Source: an uncultured Pelagibacteraceae bacterium
Lineage (GTDB): Bacteria > Pseudomonadota > Alphaproteobacteria > Pelagibacterales > Pelagibacteraceae
NCBI GenBank assembly: GCA_902592935.1
Contig: CACJGD010000005.1
Location: 1-49,303 of the forward strand
DNA length: 49,303 nucleotides
Direction of reading: 5' to 3'
In this document: in pieces, positions 1-7,271 of the stretch
Layout: each line of letters begins with the position of its first letter
How positions within the stretch are numbered: the stretch's first letter is position 1
Notes under the pieces: generated by a model
Told to the model about the DNA's origin: nothing
What the model saw: the letters and a program-made list of their open reading frames with translations, nothing else
Database searches by the model: none
Position numbers and translations under genes: made by a program

Positions 1-1787
1 GTAAAATTAAAGGAACTAAAAGTAAAAAAAAATTTAGAAAATCAAAAATTTTTTATAAAAATTTATTTTTACCAGGCAGCAAACTAAATTTTGGTGAAAA
101 TTTATTATCAAAAAATAATAAAGAAAAAGCAGTAACCTTTATTAGTGAAAACGGATTTAGAGAAGAAAGATCATGGAGGCAATTAAATTTAAATACTAAA
201 AAAATTTTAAAATTTTTAAAAAAAATAAATATAAAAAAAGGAGATAGAGTAGCTGCGTATATGCCCAATACTATTGAAACTGTTGAAGCATTCATTGCTA
301 CAACTTCTTTGGGAGGAATTTGGTCTTCTTGTAGTCCTGATTTTGGTTCTAAAGGTGTTATAGAAAGATTTTCTCAAATTAATCCAAAAGTTTTATTCAT
401 TACTGATCAGTATTTTTATAATGGAAAAAAAATAGATATTTTAAAAAGACTTCCAGAGATTTTAAAATTAATACCATCAATTAAAAATGTTGTAATAAGT
501 AACTACCCTGGAAAAAAGTTTATAAAAAATAAAAATAAATTTAAAAAAATTAATTTATTTAAATGGAATAAATTAATGCAAACTAATGCAGAAAAAATTG
601 ATTTTAAAAAATTTGATTTTGAAACAGAGTTGGCGATATTATATTCAAGTGGAACTACTGGAAAACCCAAATGTATTTGTCATAGATCTGGTGGTGTCTT
701 AATCCAGCATATGAAGGAACATCAATTACATTGTAATATTAAAGAAAATGATAATGTTTTTTATTTTACTACATGTGGATGGATGATGTGGAATTGGTTA
801 GTTAGTTCATTAGCTTCTAGGGCATCTATTGTTCTTTTTGATGGATCTCCAATGTTTAAATCATCTGATTTGCTTTTGAAAATAGCTCAAAGAGAAAAAA
901 TAACTTTATTTGGAATAAGCGCTAAGTATGTAGATGCTTTAAGAAAGTTTAAACCAAAATTAAAATATAAATTTAAACTAAATAAATTAAGAACAATTTG
1001 TTCAACTGGCTCACCTCTTTCAGAGGAAAGTTTTAAATATGTTTATAAGCACATTAAAAAAAATGTACACTTGTCATCTATTTCTGGTGGTACCGACATC
1101 GTTTCATGCTTTGTATTAGGAAATTTATATCAGCCAGTAAATATAGGAGAAATACAAAACAATGGTTTGGCTTTAGATGTAGATGTTCTAAGTGATGAAG
1201 GGAAGTCTTTAAAAAATATTAAAGGAGAACTTGTTTGTAAAAATCCTTTTCCATCAATGCCTTTAAAGTTTTGGAATGATAAAAATGATATTAAATTTAA
1301 GAATGCTTATTTCAATAAATTTAAAAATATATGGCATCACGGGGATTACGCAGAGATAAAGAATAATGGTGGGTATATAATTCATGGAAGATCAGATACA
1401 ACCTTAAATCCAGGAGGTGTTCGACTTGGAACAGCTGAGATATACTCAGAAGTTGAGAAGTTTAAAGAAATAAAAGAGTCTATCGTTGTAGGACAATCAT
1501 GGGATAATGATGTTAGAATAGTTTTATTCATTGTAATGAGCAAAAATTATTTATTAACAGCAGAATTAATTAGCAAAATAAAATTACAAATAAAAAAAAA
1601 TGCATCTCCTAGACATGTTCCAAGTAAAATTATTGTTGTAAAAGATATTCCTCGAACAAAAAGTGGTAAAATAGTTGAACTGGCAGTTAAAAGCAAGATA
1701 GAGGGAAGTCAAATTAAAAACATCGAAGCTTTAGCAAATCCAGAAGCTCTTGAACAATTTAATAATTTAAAAGAATTGAGCAATTAA
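1..1787 (+). CDS. Acetoacetyl-CoA synthetase (acetoacetate--CoA ligase), 5' partial
   Basis: ATP-dependent activation of acetoacetate to acetoacetyl-CoA in the cytosol, through an acyl-adenylate. The frame is open from base 3 with no stop, and residues before the first internal ATG (261) are already family-like (a PGxxLNFxEN segment near 75-105), so the gene starts upstream of the window; about 595 of the usual ~650 residues are present. The adenylate-forming P-loop YSSGTTGKPK lies at 642-671. It is followed by TTCGWMMWNW (near 769-798), which is typical of the acetoacetate branch rather than acetyl-CoA synthetase, then SGGTD, and the C-terminal PRTKSGKIVE with the catalytic lysine of the second half-reaction. 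Its TAA directly abuts the next ATG, so it is probably co-transcribed with the aminotransferase. A related medium-chain acyl-CoA synthetase is the main alternative. Confidence 0.9.
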   Translation, partial: KIKGTKSKKKFRKSKIFYKNLFLPGSKLNFGENLLSKNNKEKAVTFISENGFREERSWRQLNLNTKKILKFLKKINIKKGDRVAAYMPNTIETVEAFIATTSLGGIWSSCSPDFGSKGVIERFSQINPKVLFITDQYFYNGKKIDILKRLPEILKLIPSIKNVVISNYPGKKFIKNKNKFKKINLFKWNKLMQTNAEKIDFKKFDFETELAILYSSGTTGKPKCICHRSGGVLIQHMKEHQLHCNIKENDNVFYFTTCGWMMWNWLVSSLASRASIVLFDGSPMFKSSDLLLKIAQREKITLFGISAKYVDALRKFKPKLKYKFKLNKLRTICSTGSPLSEESFKYVYKHIKKNVHLSSISGGTDIVSCFVLGNLYQPVNIGEIQNNGLALDVDVLSDEGKSLKNIKGELVCKNPFPSMPLKFWNDKNDIKFKNAYFNKFKNIWHHGDYAEIKNNGGYIIHGRSDTTLNPGGVRLGTAEIYSEVEKFKEIKESIVVGQSWDNDVRIVLFIVMSKNYLLTAELISKIKLQIKKNASPRHVPSKIIVVKDIPRTKSGKIVELAVKSKIEGSQIKNIEALANPEALEQFNNLKELSN

Positions 1788-3011
1788 ATGTTAAAAAATC
1801 TTGTTAAAGATCTAAAGCCATCATCTACTCTTGCTATTAACGAAACTTCAAAACAACTAGAAAACCAAGGAAAAAAAATCTTTAAATTTGGTTTTGGACA
1901 ATCACCATTTAAAGTACCTGAAGATGTTGTTGAAGAATTAAAAAGTAACGCCTACCAAAACAAATATTTACCAATGCAGGGTCTTGAGGAACTAAGGCAA
2001 GCTGTGGCAAAATATTCATCTAAAAAGAAAAATTATAAATACAAAGCCAACAATGTAATAATTGGACCAGGATCTAAAGAATTAATGTTTTTATTGCATG
2101 TAATTTTTGATGGTGAAATTATATTGCCAGCACCCAGTTGGGTTTCATATGCACCACAAGCTATTTTAGGGAGAAATAAAATTCAAATTCTTCAAACAGA
2201 AAGAGAAAATAACTGGTTTCCCACAGGAGCACAAATTGAGAAAATCATTTCAAAAGATAAAGATAAAAATTATTTATTATTTCTAAATTCACCAAACAAT
2301 CCTTCTGGTCAGGTTTGTAGCAAACTAGAAGAAATTTCAGAAATTGCCAAAAAGTATAATCTTATAATTTTATCAGATGAAATATATTCAGAATTAACAT
2401 TTTCAAAAAATTTTAAATCTATCTCAAGTTATTGTCCTGAAAAAACCATTATAAGTACCGGACTTAGTAAATGGTGTGGCGCAGGTGGATGGAGACTTGG
2501 TTATTTTATAATTCCAGATGAATTGAATAATATAAAAAATATGATCAATGTTTTAGCTAGTGAAACTTTTTCTGCTGTGAGCGCGCCAATTCAGTATGCA
2601 GCAATCAAAGCTTATGAAAATGATCATTCAAATTATATTACAAAATCAATAAATATTTTAAGTGCAGTTGGTAAATATGTTTTTTTAAATTTAAAATCAA
2701 ATAAGGTATTGATTAATGAACCTCAGGGAGGTTTTTATTTGATGCCAGAATTTTTAAACAATAAATTTAAAACTTCATCAGAAATGTGTAGCGATATATT
2801 AAATAATACTGGGGTTGCTTTATTACCAGGTTCTGATTTCGGATTTAATCCAGATAGAATGTTAGCAAGATTAAGTTTTACAGATTTTGATGGAGAAGAG
2901 TTTATGAACAATATTAGTGGAAAAGAAAATATTGATGAAAAATTAATCGATAAGTTTGCACCAAAAGTGGTTGAAGGTGTAAATAAATTAAAGAAATGGT
3001 CAGAAACCTAA
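1788..3011 (+). CDS. PLP-dependent class I/II aminotransferase (aspartate aminotransferase-like)
   Basis: Fold-type I aminotransferase of 407 residues, a normal family length. Visible marks are SPNNPSG near residue 168 (cofactor/substrate contact), SDEIYSELTF with the Asp that pairs with the PLP pyridine nitrogen, the Schiff-base lysine K228 in STGLSKWCGAGGWRLGY, and the C-terminal ARLSF region containing the substrate carboxylate-binding Arg. The amino donor cannot be read from sequence; aspartate or an aromatic/branched amino acid are the usual options. The ATG at 1788 touches the stop of the acetoacetyl-CoA synthetase gene with no spacer and no separate Shine-Dalgarno, so translation is probably coupled. 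A pathway link with acetoacetate activation (for example amino-acid carbon going to ketone bodies) is inference only. Confidence 0.88.
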   Translation: MLKNLVKDLKPSSTLAINETSKQLENQGKKIFKFGFGQSPFKVPEDVVEELKSNAYQNKYLPMQGLEELRQAVAKYSSKKKNYKYKANNVIIGPGSKELMFLLHVIFDGEIILPAPSWVSYAPQAILGRNKIQILQTERENNWFPTGAQIEKIISKDKDKNYLLFLNSPNNPSGQVCSKLEEISEIAKKYNLIILSDEIYSELTFSKNFKSISSYCPEKTIISTGLSKWCGAGGWRLGYFIIPDELNNIKNMINVLASETFSAVSAPIQYAAIKAYENDHSNYITKSINILSAVGKYVFLNLKSNKVLINEPQGGFYLMPEFLNNKFKTSSEMCSDILNNTGVALLPGSDFGFNPDRMLARLSFTDFDGEEFMNNISGKENIDEKLIDKFAPKVVEGVNKLKKWSET

Positions 3012-3043
3012 TAAAATCACTCTATACAGCTATGATTATTTTT

Positions 3044-3052
3044 TGTTAGAAT
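3044..3052 (+). promoter_or_regulatory. Possible extended -10 promoter element for the TAXI binding-protein gene
   Basis: TG at 3044-3045 followed by T and TAGAAT (3047-3052, five of six to TATAAT) fits an extended -10 hexamer. No good -35 is visible 17 bases upstream. Start of transcription would be near 3059, giving a ~35-base leader that ends in the AGAGGGG Shine-Dalgarno at about 3080-3086. AT-rich DNA makes chance matches common. Confidence 0.3.
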
Positions 3053-3093
3053 AAATTTATAAAAATAACGACATATAAATAGAGGGGTAAATA

Positions 3094-4098
3094 ATGAAAA
3101 AAATAATCACATCTCTATCAAGTGCTTTACTGATTTTATTCGCATCGTTGTCTTTGACAACTGTTGCTAAATCAGCTGAGTTCTTTACGATAGGAACAGG
3201 CGGACCGACAGGAGTATATTTCCAAACAGGAAACGCTATATGTAAAATGCTTCACAAGTCAGCAATTAGTGCTGAACATGGTAGAAAAAAAGGTACAGCT
3301 AAAGCTTACAGATGTACTGCTCCATCAACTGGTGGATCAAATTATAATATTGGTCAGATAGCAGCTGGAGAATTCCAATTTGGTGTAGCACAATCAGATT
3401 GGCAGTATCATGCTGTTAATGGATCTAGTAAATGGGAAGGAAAACAATTTAGCAATTTAAGAGCAGTGTTTTCAGTTCATAATGAGCCTTTCCAAATTTG
3501 GGCAAGAAAAAAAGCAAAAATTAAAGATTTTGCAGATTTAGAGGGAAAAGTTGTTAACATTGGTAACCCAGGTTCAGGCCAACGAGGAACTATGGAAGAA
3601 CTTATGAAAGCTATGGGTGTTGATAATAGCTTCTTTAAATCAACAACTGAACTTACTTCTTCTGAACAAGTTAAGGCGCTATGTGACGGAAAAATAGATG
3701 CATTTGGTTATTCTGTTGGATTTCCAAATGGTGCTATGGAACAAGCAGCAACTTGTGCAGCAAAAGCATCACCAATCAATTTAACAGGGCCAGAGGTTCA
3801 AGGTCTGATTGATGGTGCAGATTACTACGCACAAGCTGTAATCCCTAAAGGCACTTATACTAAACAGAAAAAAGATGCTACAACGTTTGGTGTAAAAGCT
3901 ACTGTTGTGACTTCTGCAGATGTTTCTGAAGAGCTTGTATATTTAGTTACAAAAGCTGTAATGGAAAATTTTGATGATTTCAAAAAACAACATCCAGCAT
4001 TTGGTTTCTTGGAAAAGAAAAATATGATTAAAGATGGTTTATCTGCTCCATTACATCCTGGTGCAATAAAATACTATAAAGAAGCTGGATTAATGTAA
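3094..4098 (+). CDS. TAXI-family TRAP transporter periplasmic solute-binding protein
   Basis: Periplasmic receptor that delivers a substrate to the TRAP permease encoded next. 334 residues. It has a classical Sec signal peptide: a basic MKK start, a hydrophobic stretch at about 8-24, and probable cleavage after AKSA (residue 28). The mature N-terminus FFTIGTGGPTGVYFQTGNAI carries the GTGGxxGxYF signature of the TAXI (TRAP-associated extracytoplasmic immunogenic) family, which differs from DctP receptors. Four cysteines in the mature protein could form disulfides. The start is supported by a strong AGAGGGG ribosome-binding site 7-8 bases upstream, one of the best in the window and suited to a highly expressed receptor. 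Substrate is not predictable; studied TAXI systems take up glutamate or other organic acids. An intrinsic terminator follows directly. Confidence 0.93.
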   Translation: MKKIITSLSSALLILFASLSLTTVAKSAEFFTIGTGGPTGVYFQTGNAICKMLHKSAISAEHGRKKGTAKAYRCTAPSTGGSNYNIGQIAAGEFQFGVAQSDWQYHAVNGSSKWEGKQFSNLRAVFSVHNEPFQIWARKKAKIKDFADLEGKVVNIGNPGSGQRGTMEELMKAMGVDNSFFKSTTELTSSEQVKALCDGKIDAFGYSVGFPNGAMEQAATCAAKASPINLTGPEVQGLIDGADYYAQAVIPKGTYTKQKKDATTFGVKATVVTSADVSEELVYLVTKAVMENFDDFKKQHPAFGFLEKKNMIKDGLSAPLHPGAIKYYKEAGLM

Positions 4099-4115
4099 TC
4101 CAATTTTTATTAATT

Positions 4116-4151
4116 AAAAAGGCCTGGTAATTTTTACCGGGCCTTTTTTTT
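4116..4151 (+). terminator. Rho-independent terminator between TRAP receptor and permease genes
   Basis: An inverted repeat pairs 4116-4130 with 4134-4148 around a 3-base loop (TTT). The core is GGCCTGGTAA/TTACCGGGCC with one T-G wobble, followed by an uninterrupted T run (4144-4151). It lies inside the transporter gene pair rather than at its end, so it is likely a leaky terminator that sets receptor above permease expression. It is the only clear intrinsic terminator I see in the window. Confidence 0.9.
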
Positions 4152-4169
4152 ATGGTATGAATAATTTTA

Positions 4170-6491
4170 ATGAGCGACTCAATCAGCAGTAAAATTAAAA
4201 ATAAAATAAGCGAAGACTTATCACCGACTAGAAATATTACTGGTTTTCATTTGAAAATTGTTTCAGCAATAGCAATTATTTGGTCATTATTTCAGCTTTG
4301 GTACGCTTCACCATTTCCATTTATGTTAAATTTTGGAATGTTTAAAGGATTGCCAGCAAGAGCAATTCATTTAGGTTTTGCTTTAACTTTAGCTTTTTTA
4401 ATTTACCCAATATCAAAGGGTAAGAAAATTTCGTTTTTTGATATTTTGATAAGTTTTTTGGGAGCGATATCGTGTCTTTATATTTATTTTTTTTATGATC
4501 AGTTAGTTGAAAGAGGAGGTGTCCTTTTAAATCTTCGAATAACAGAAACATTTAATTTTCCATTAGAATTGATTTTAGGAGGATGTGGAATTTTAATTCT
4601 ATTAGAGGCTACTAGAAGAGCTATTGGTTTACCTTTGGTAATAATTGCTAGTTGCTTTTTGTTGTTTTCATACTTTGGAAGGTATGCGCCTGAAATAATA
4701 TCTCATGGTGGTTTATCTTTAAATAGACTTGTAGGCTTTCAGTGGCTTGATCAAGAAGCAATTTTTGGAATTCCGATTGGTGTATCAGTAGATTTTATCT
4801 TCTTATTTGTTCTATTTGGTGCTTTGCTTGAAACAGCTGGTGGTGGAAAATATTTTTTAGATCTTGCTTTTGCAATGGTTGGAAAAATGCGAGGGGGACC
4901 AGCAAAGGCAGCAATATTAGGTTCAGGTATGACTGGATTAATTTCAGGATCTTCAATTGCAAACACAGTCACAACTGGAACATTTACAATTCCAATTATG
5001 AAAAAAACTGGTTTTTCAAAAGAAAAAGCTGGTGCCATTGAGGTTTCTTCATCAGTCAATGGTCAGATAATGCCACCTGTCATGGGGGCGGCAGCATTTG
5101 TAATGGCTAGTTTTATTGGCGTAACTTACTTTGAAATAGTTAAACATGCTTTCTTACCAGCTATTATTTCTTATATAGCACTATTCTATATTTCACATTT
5201 AGAAGCTTTAAAATTAAATCTCAAGGGAATGGATGATGCAGACGTTCCTCGTTTAAAAAAAACTTTTTTATCTGGGGTACATTTTTTAATACCAATTTTT
5301 GTTTTAATTTATACGTTGGTTTATTTAAGATTTACAGCCTCTTATTCAATTTTTTATGCAACAATTACTTTGGTTTTAGTAAATTTAATAAATTTGTTTA
5401 TAAAAAACGAAATTAAAAAAGATGCTCTTAAAGAATGGTTTAATCAAACAATAGTTGGTTTTGAAAAAGGTGCTCTAAATATGGTTGCTGTTGGTATAGC
5501 AATAGCAACTGCTGGTATTATAGTAGGAGCGGTTGGATCTACTGGTTTAAGTACTAATTTAATAATAGTTATAGAGTCTATAGCCAAGGATAACGTTACT
5601 ATTTTATTGTTTTTAACAATCATTCTATGTTTACTTTTAGGAATGGGTTTACCAACAACTGCAAATTATGTTGTTGTTGCTTCTTTAATGGCAACTGTTT
5701 TAGTGGATGTTGGTAACGCATCAGGTTTTATTTTTCCATTAATTGCAGTTCATTTATTTGTCTTCTATTTTGGCTTAATGGCTGATGTTACTCCGCCTGT
5801 AGGACTTGCTTCTTATGCAGCTGCAGGAATATCTGGTGGAGATCCTTTAAAAACAGGAGTACAAGCCTTTTGGTATAGTCTAAGAACAGGAATTTTACCG
5901 ATTGTATTTTTATTTAACCATGAGCTTTTACTTATTGGTATTGAAAATATTTGGCATGGATTGATTGTAATTGTAACTTCTTTAATTGGAATTTTAGTAT
6001 TCACCTCAGCCACTCAAGGTTGGTTTATTAATAAACTTAAATGGTATGAAATAATTATTTTTTTATTAATTTCTATTTCCTTGTTATCACCAAACTTTGT
6101 TTTAAATAAATTTTACCCAAAATATAATTACGAAGATATTACTAAAATAAATTCAATAAAATTAGATTCAACAAAAGAAATTCAAATCAAAATAACAAGG
6201 CCTAGTTTATACGGAGATAGATACAAGTTATTTGTGATATCAAAAAATACTTTTGAGGATAAATTTACTTTGGAGGACTATGGAATTACATTATTGAAAC
6301 AAGATGATAAAGTTGTTGTTGATAATTTGAAATGGAATGGAGAAGCAAAAAAAAATGGTTTTGAAATGGGAGACTATTTAAGTGAATTTAAAATTGAAAA
6401 TTTAGACAGACCATCAAAAAATATTGTTTATCCTATAGCAATATTATTGTTAATAGTATTTGGTTACTTTAACTTTAAAAGAAAAGAGTAA
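4170..6491 (+). CDS. TRAP transporter fused permease (DctQM-type, TAXI system)
   Basis: Inner-membrane component of a sodium-driven TRAP transporter, 773 residues. Small (DctQ-like) and large (DctM-like) subunits are fused, as is usual for TAXI systems. Roughly the first 190 residues hold the first membrane segments; the DctM part runs to about residue 620. It contains the Gly/Ser-rich conserved GSGMTGLISGSSIANTVTTG (near 250-270), VNGQIMPPVMGAAAFVMA, and the second inverted-repeat half with MGLPTTANYVVVASL and DVTPPVGLASYAAAGI. The last ~110 residues are a soluble segment followed by a final membrane helix ending KRKE, resembling the C-terminal extension (DUF3394-like) of some fused permeases. 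The start at 4170 has only a weak ribosome-binding site; an upstream in-frame ATG at 4152 is stopped by TGA two codons later. Confidence 0.93.
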   Translation: MSDSISSKIKNKISEDLSPTRNITGFHLKIVSAIAIIWSLFQLWYASPFPFMLNFGMFKGLPARAIHLGFALTLAFLIYPISKGKKISFFDILISFLGAISCLYIYFFYDQLVERGGVLLNLRITETFNFPLELILGGCGILILLEATRRAIGLPLVIIASCFLLFSYFGRYAPEIISHGGLSLNRLVGFQWLDQEAIFGIPIGVSVDFIFLFVLFGALLETAGGGKYFLDLAFAMVGKMRGGPAKAAILGSGMTGLISGSSIANTVTTGTFTIPIMKKTGFSKEKAGAIEVSSSVNGQIMPPVMGAAAFVMASFIGVTYFEIVKHAFLPAIISYIALFYISHLEALKLNLKGMDDADVPRLKKTFLSGVHFLIPIFVLIYTLVYLRFTASYSIFYATITLVLVNLINLFIKNEIKKDALKEWFNQTIVGFEKGALNMVAVGIAIATAGIIVGAVGSTGLSTNLIIVIESIAKDNVTILLFLTIILCLLLGMGLPTTANYVVVASLMATVLVDVGNASGFIFPLIAVHLFVFYFGLMADVTPPVGLASYAAAGISGGDPLKTGVQAFWYSLRTGILPIVFLFNHELLLIGIENIWHGLIVIVTSLIGILVFTSATQGWFINKLKWYEIIIFLLISISLLSPNFVLNKFYPKYNYEDITKINSIKLDSTKEIQIKITRPSLYGDRYKLFVISKNTFEDKFTLEDYGITLLKQDDKVVVDNLKWNGEAKKNGFEMGDYLSEFKIENLDRPSKNIVYPIAILLLIVFGYFNFKRKE

Positions 6492-6493
6492 AA

Positions 6494-6919
6494 TTACCCA
6501 CCAGGTCCTAAATTAGAAGGCTTTATTTTAATAATTTTCCATACTCCTGATGCAGAAGTAATTATTTTATTATTACACTTTAGCTCACAGAATAAAAAGA
6601 CAAGAGTATTTGTTTTTTTTAAAATTTTTGTATGTCCAATAATTTCATCTCCAACTTTTGAAGTGCCTATAAATTTTATATCTAAAGAGATAGTTACACA
6701 TGGAGCATTTTCTGCAGCTCTATGTGCAGCTGTTCCAGCTCCTGCATCTATTAATGCAGATAAATAGCCTCCATGAGTTATTCCAGCGGCATTTAAATGA
6801 TTTTCATTAATTATAGATTTAAATTCGTATTCGTTCTCTGAAATAGTTCTAAATAAAACACCTCCATTGTGTTTCATAAAACCAGGTTTAATACTTATTT
6901 GATCAAATTCTTTGCTCAT
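6494..6919 (-). CDS. PaaI/YbgC-like hotdog-fold acyl-CoA thioesterase
   Basis: Predicted small cytosolic thioester hydrolase, 141 residues, the normal size for a single hotdog domain. The HGG motif of the PaaI group is at residues 49-51 in AAGITHGGYLSALIDAGAG, with D58 on the following helix as the likely catalytic acid. The second half, SLDIKFIGTSKVGDEI, is the expected central beta strand. No Shine-Dalgarno precedes its ATG. A 32-codon membrane-peptide gene ends six bases upstream with its own good ribosome-binding site, so translation may be coupled. The gene is tail-to-tail with the TRAP permease (2-base gap). Substrate unknown; aryl- or acyl-CoA are the family precedents. Confidence 0.88.
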   Translation of the reverse strand: MSKEFDQISIKPGFMKHNGGVLFRTISENEYEFKSIINENHLNAAGITHGGYLSALIDAGAGTAAHRAAENAPCVTISLDIKFIGTSKVGDEIIGHTKILKKTNTLVFLFCELKCNNKIITSASGVWKIIKIKPSNLGPGG

Positions 6920-6925
6920 AATTTT

Positions 6926-7024
6926 TTATAATATAAAAGTTAAAATTAACAAAATAATTAAAATAATTACAAAAAAATAAATTACAGATTTTTGTAAAGA
7001 TGCTTTTAAAAGCCAATTAAACAT
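6926..7024 (-). CDS. Small single-span membrane peptide, 32 residues, unrecognised
   Basis: A short reading frame of 32 codons between tRNA-Arg and the thioesterase gene. It begins MFNWLLKASLQKS and continues as an unbroken hydrophobic helix (residues 14-32, almost only I, L, F, V, Y and T) ending at TAA. Support for it being real: AAGGAA lies about 6 bases before the ATG, one of the clearest Shine-Dalgarno sites in this region. The basic N-terminal part followed by a hydrophobic span is typical of an inside-positive small membrane protein, and only six bases separate it from the thioesterase start. Against: AT-rich DNA readily encodes I/L/F runs. Function unknown; I recognise no family. Confidence 0.55.
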   Translation of the reverse strand: MFNWLLKASLQKSVIYFFVIILIILLILTFIL

Positions 7025-7037
7025 TTTTATTCCTTTT

Positions 7038-7114
7038 TGGTGGACCGCCCAGAACTCGAATCTGGAATCTCCCGGTTCGTAGCCGAGCGCCTTATCCAAT
7101 TTGGCCAGCGGTCC
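7038..7114 (-). tRNA. tRNA-Arg (anticodon ACG), CCA encoded
   Basis: 77 bases on the minus strand. The 7-bp acceptor stem GGACCGC/GCGGTCC (7108-7114 with 7042-7048) is perfect. The anticodon arm CTCGG-CTACGAA-CCGGG gives anticodon ACG in the loop. The T arm carries TTCGAGT, and the discriminator A is followed by a templated CCA (7038-7040). ACG is normally deaminated to ICG by TadA to read CGU/CGC/CGA. It is transcribed toward the small membrane peptide and thioesterase genes, 13 bases downstream, and could share a transcript with them. Confidence 0.96.
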
Positions 7115-7163
7115 TCACATTGCTTTTCTAAATATACCAAAGTTACTGCATTTTTTGATTTTA

Positions 7164-7180
7164 TTAACAAATTTTGTTAA
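7164..7180. promoter_or_regulatory. Perfect 8-bp-arm palindrome between tRNA-Arg and aceE (candidate operator)
   Basis: TTAACAAATTTTGTTAA: arms of eight bases with a single central T. It sits in the divergent intergenic region, about 107 bases before the aceE start and about 40 bases before the candidate -10. It has no following T tract, so it does not look like a terminator; a dimeric repressor site is the more natural reading. The palindrome is seen; the role is inferred. Confidence 0.35.
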
Positions 7181-7217
7181 ATAAAAATACAGCTTTGCAC
7201 AAAAAGTCTAATTAATG

Positions 7218-7226
7218 TGCTAAAAT
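7218..7226 (+). promoter_or_regulatory. Possible extended -10 promoter for aceE-aceF
   Basis: TGC followed by TAAAAT (7221-7226, five of six to consensus) makes an extended -10. A TTGCAC at 7195-7200 resembles a -35 but the 20-base spacing is long. It would give a leader of about 40 bases. The aceE ATG has no Shine-Dalgarno (the preceding bases are CCCTTTTTAAAA). Confidence 0.35.
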
Positions 7227-7271
7227 ATCATTAAACATACTTTTATTTGGGTATATAAACCCTTTTTAAAA

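Noticed and set aside
3012-3093. Riboswitch or leader RNA before the TAXI receptor gene
   Set aside because: Only 82 bases, with no paired helices by eye and no recognised riboswitch core; a plain promoter and leader explains it.
4751-5059. Antisense open frame of about 100 codons inside the TRAP permease gene
   Set aside because: It has no ribosome-binding site or recognisable domain and is explained by the codon bias of the permease gene on the opposite strand.
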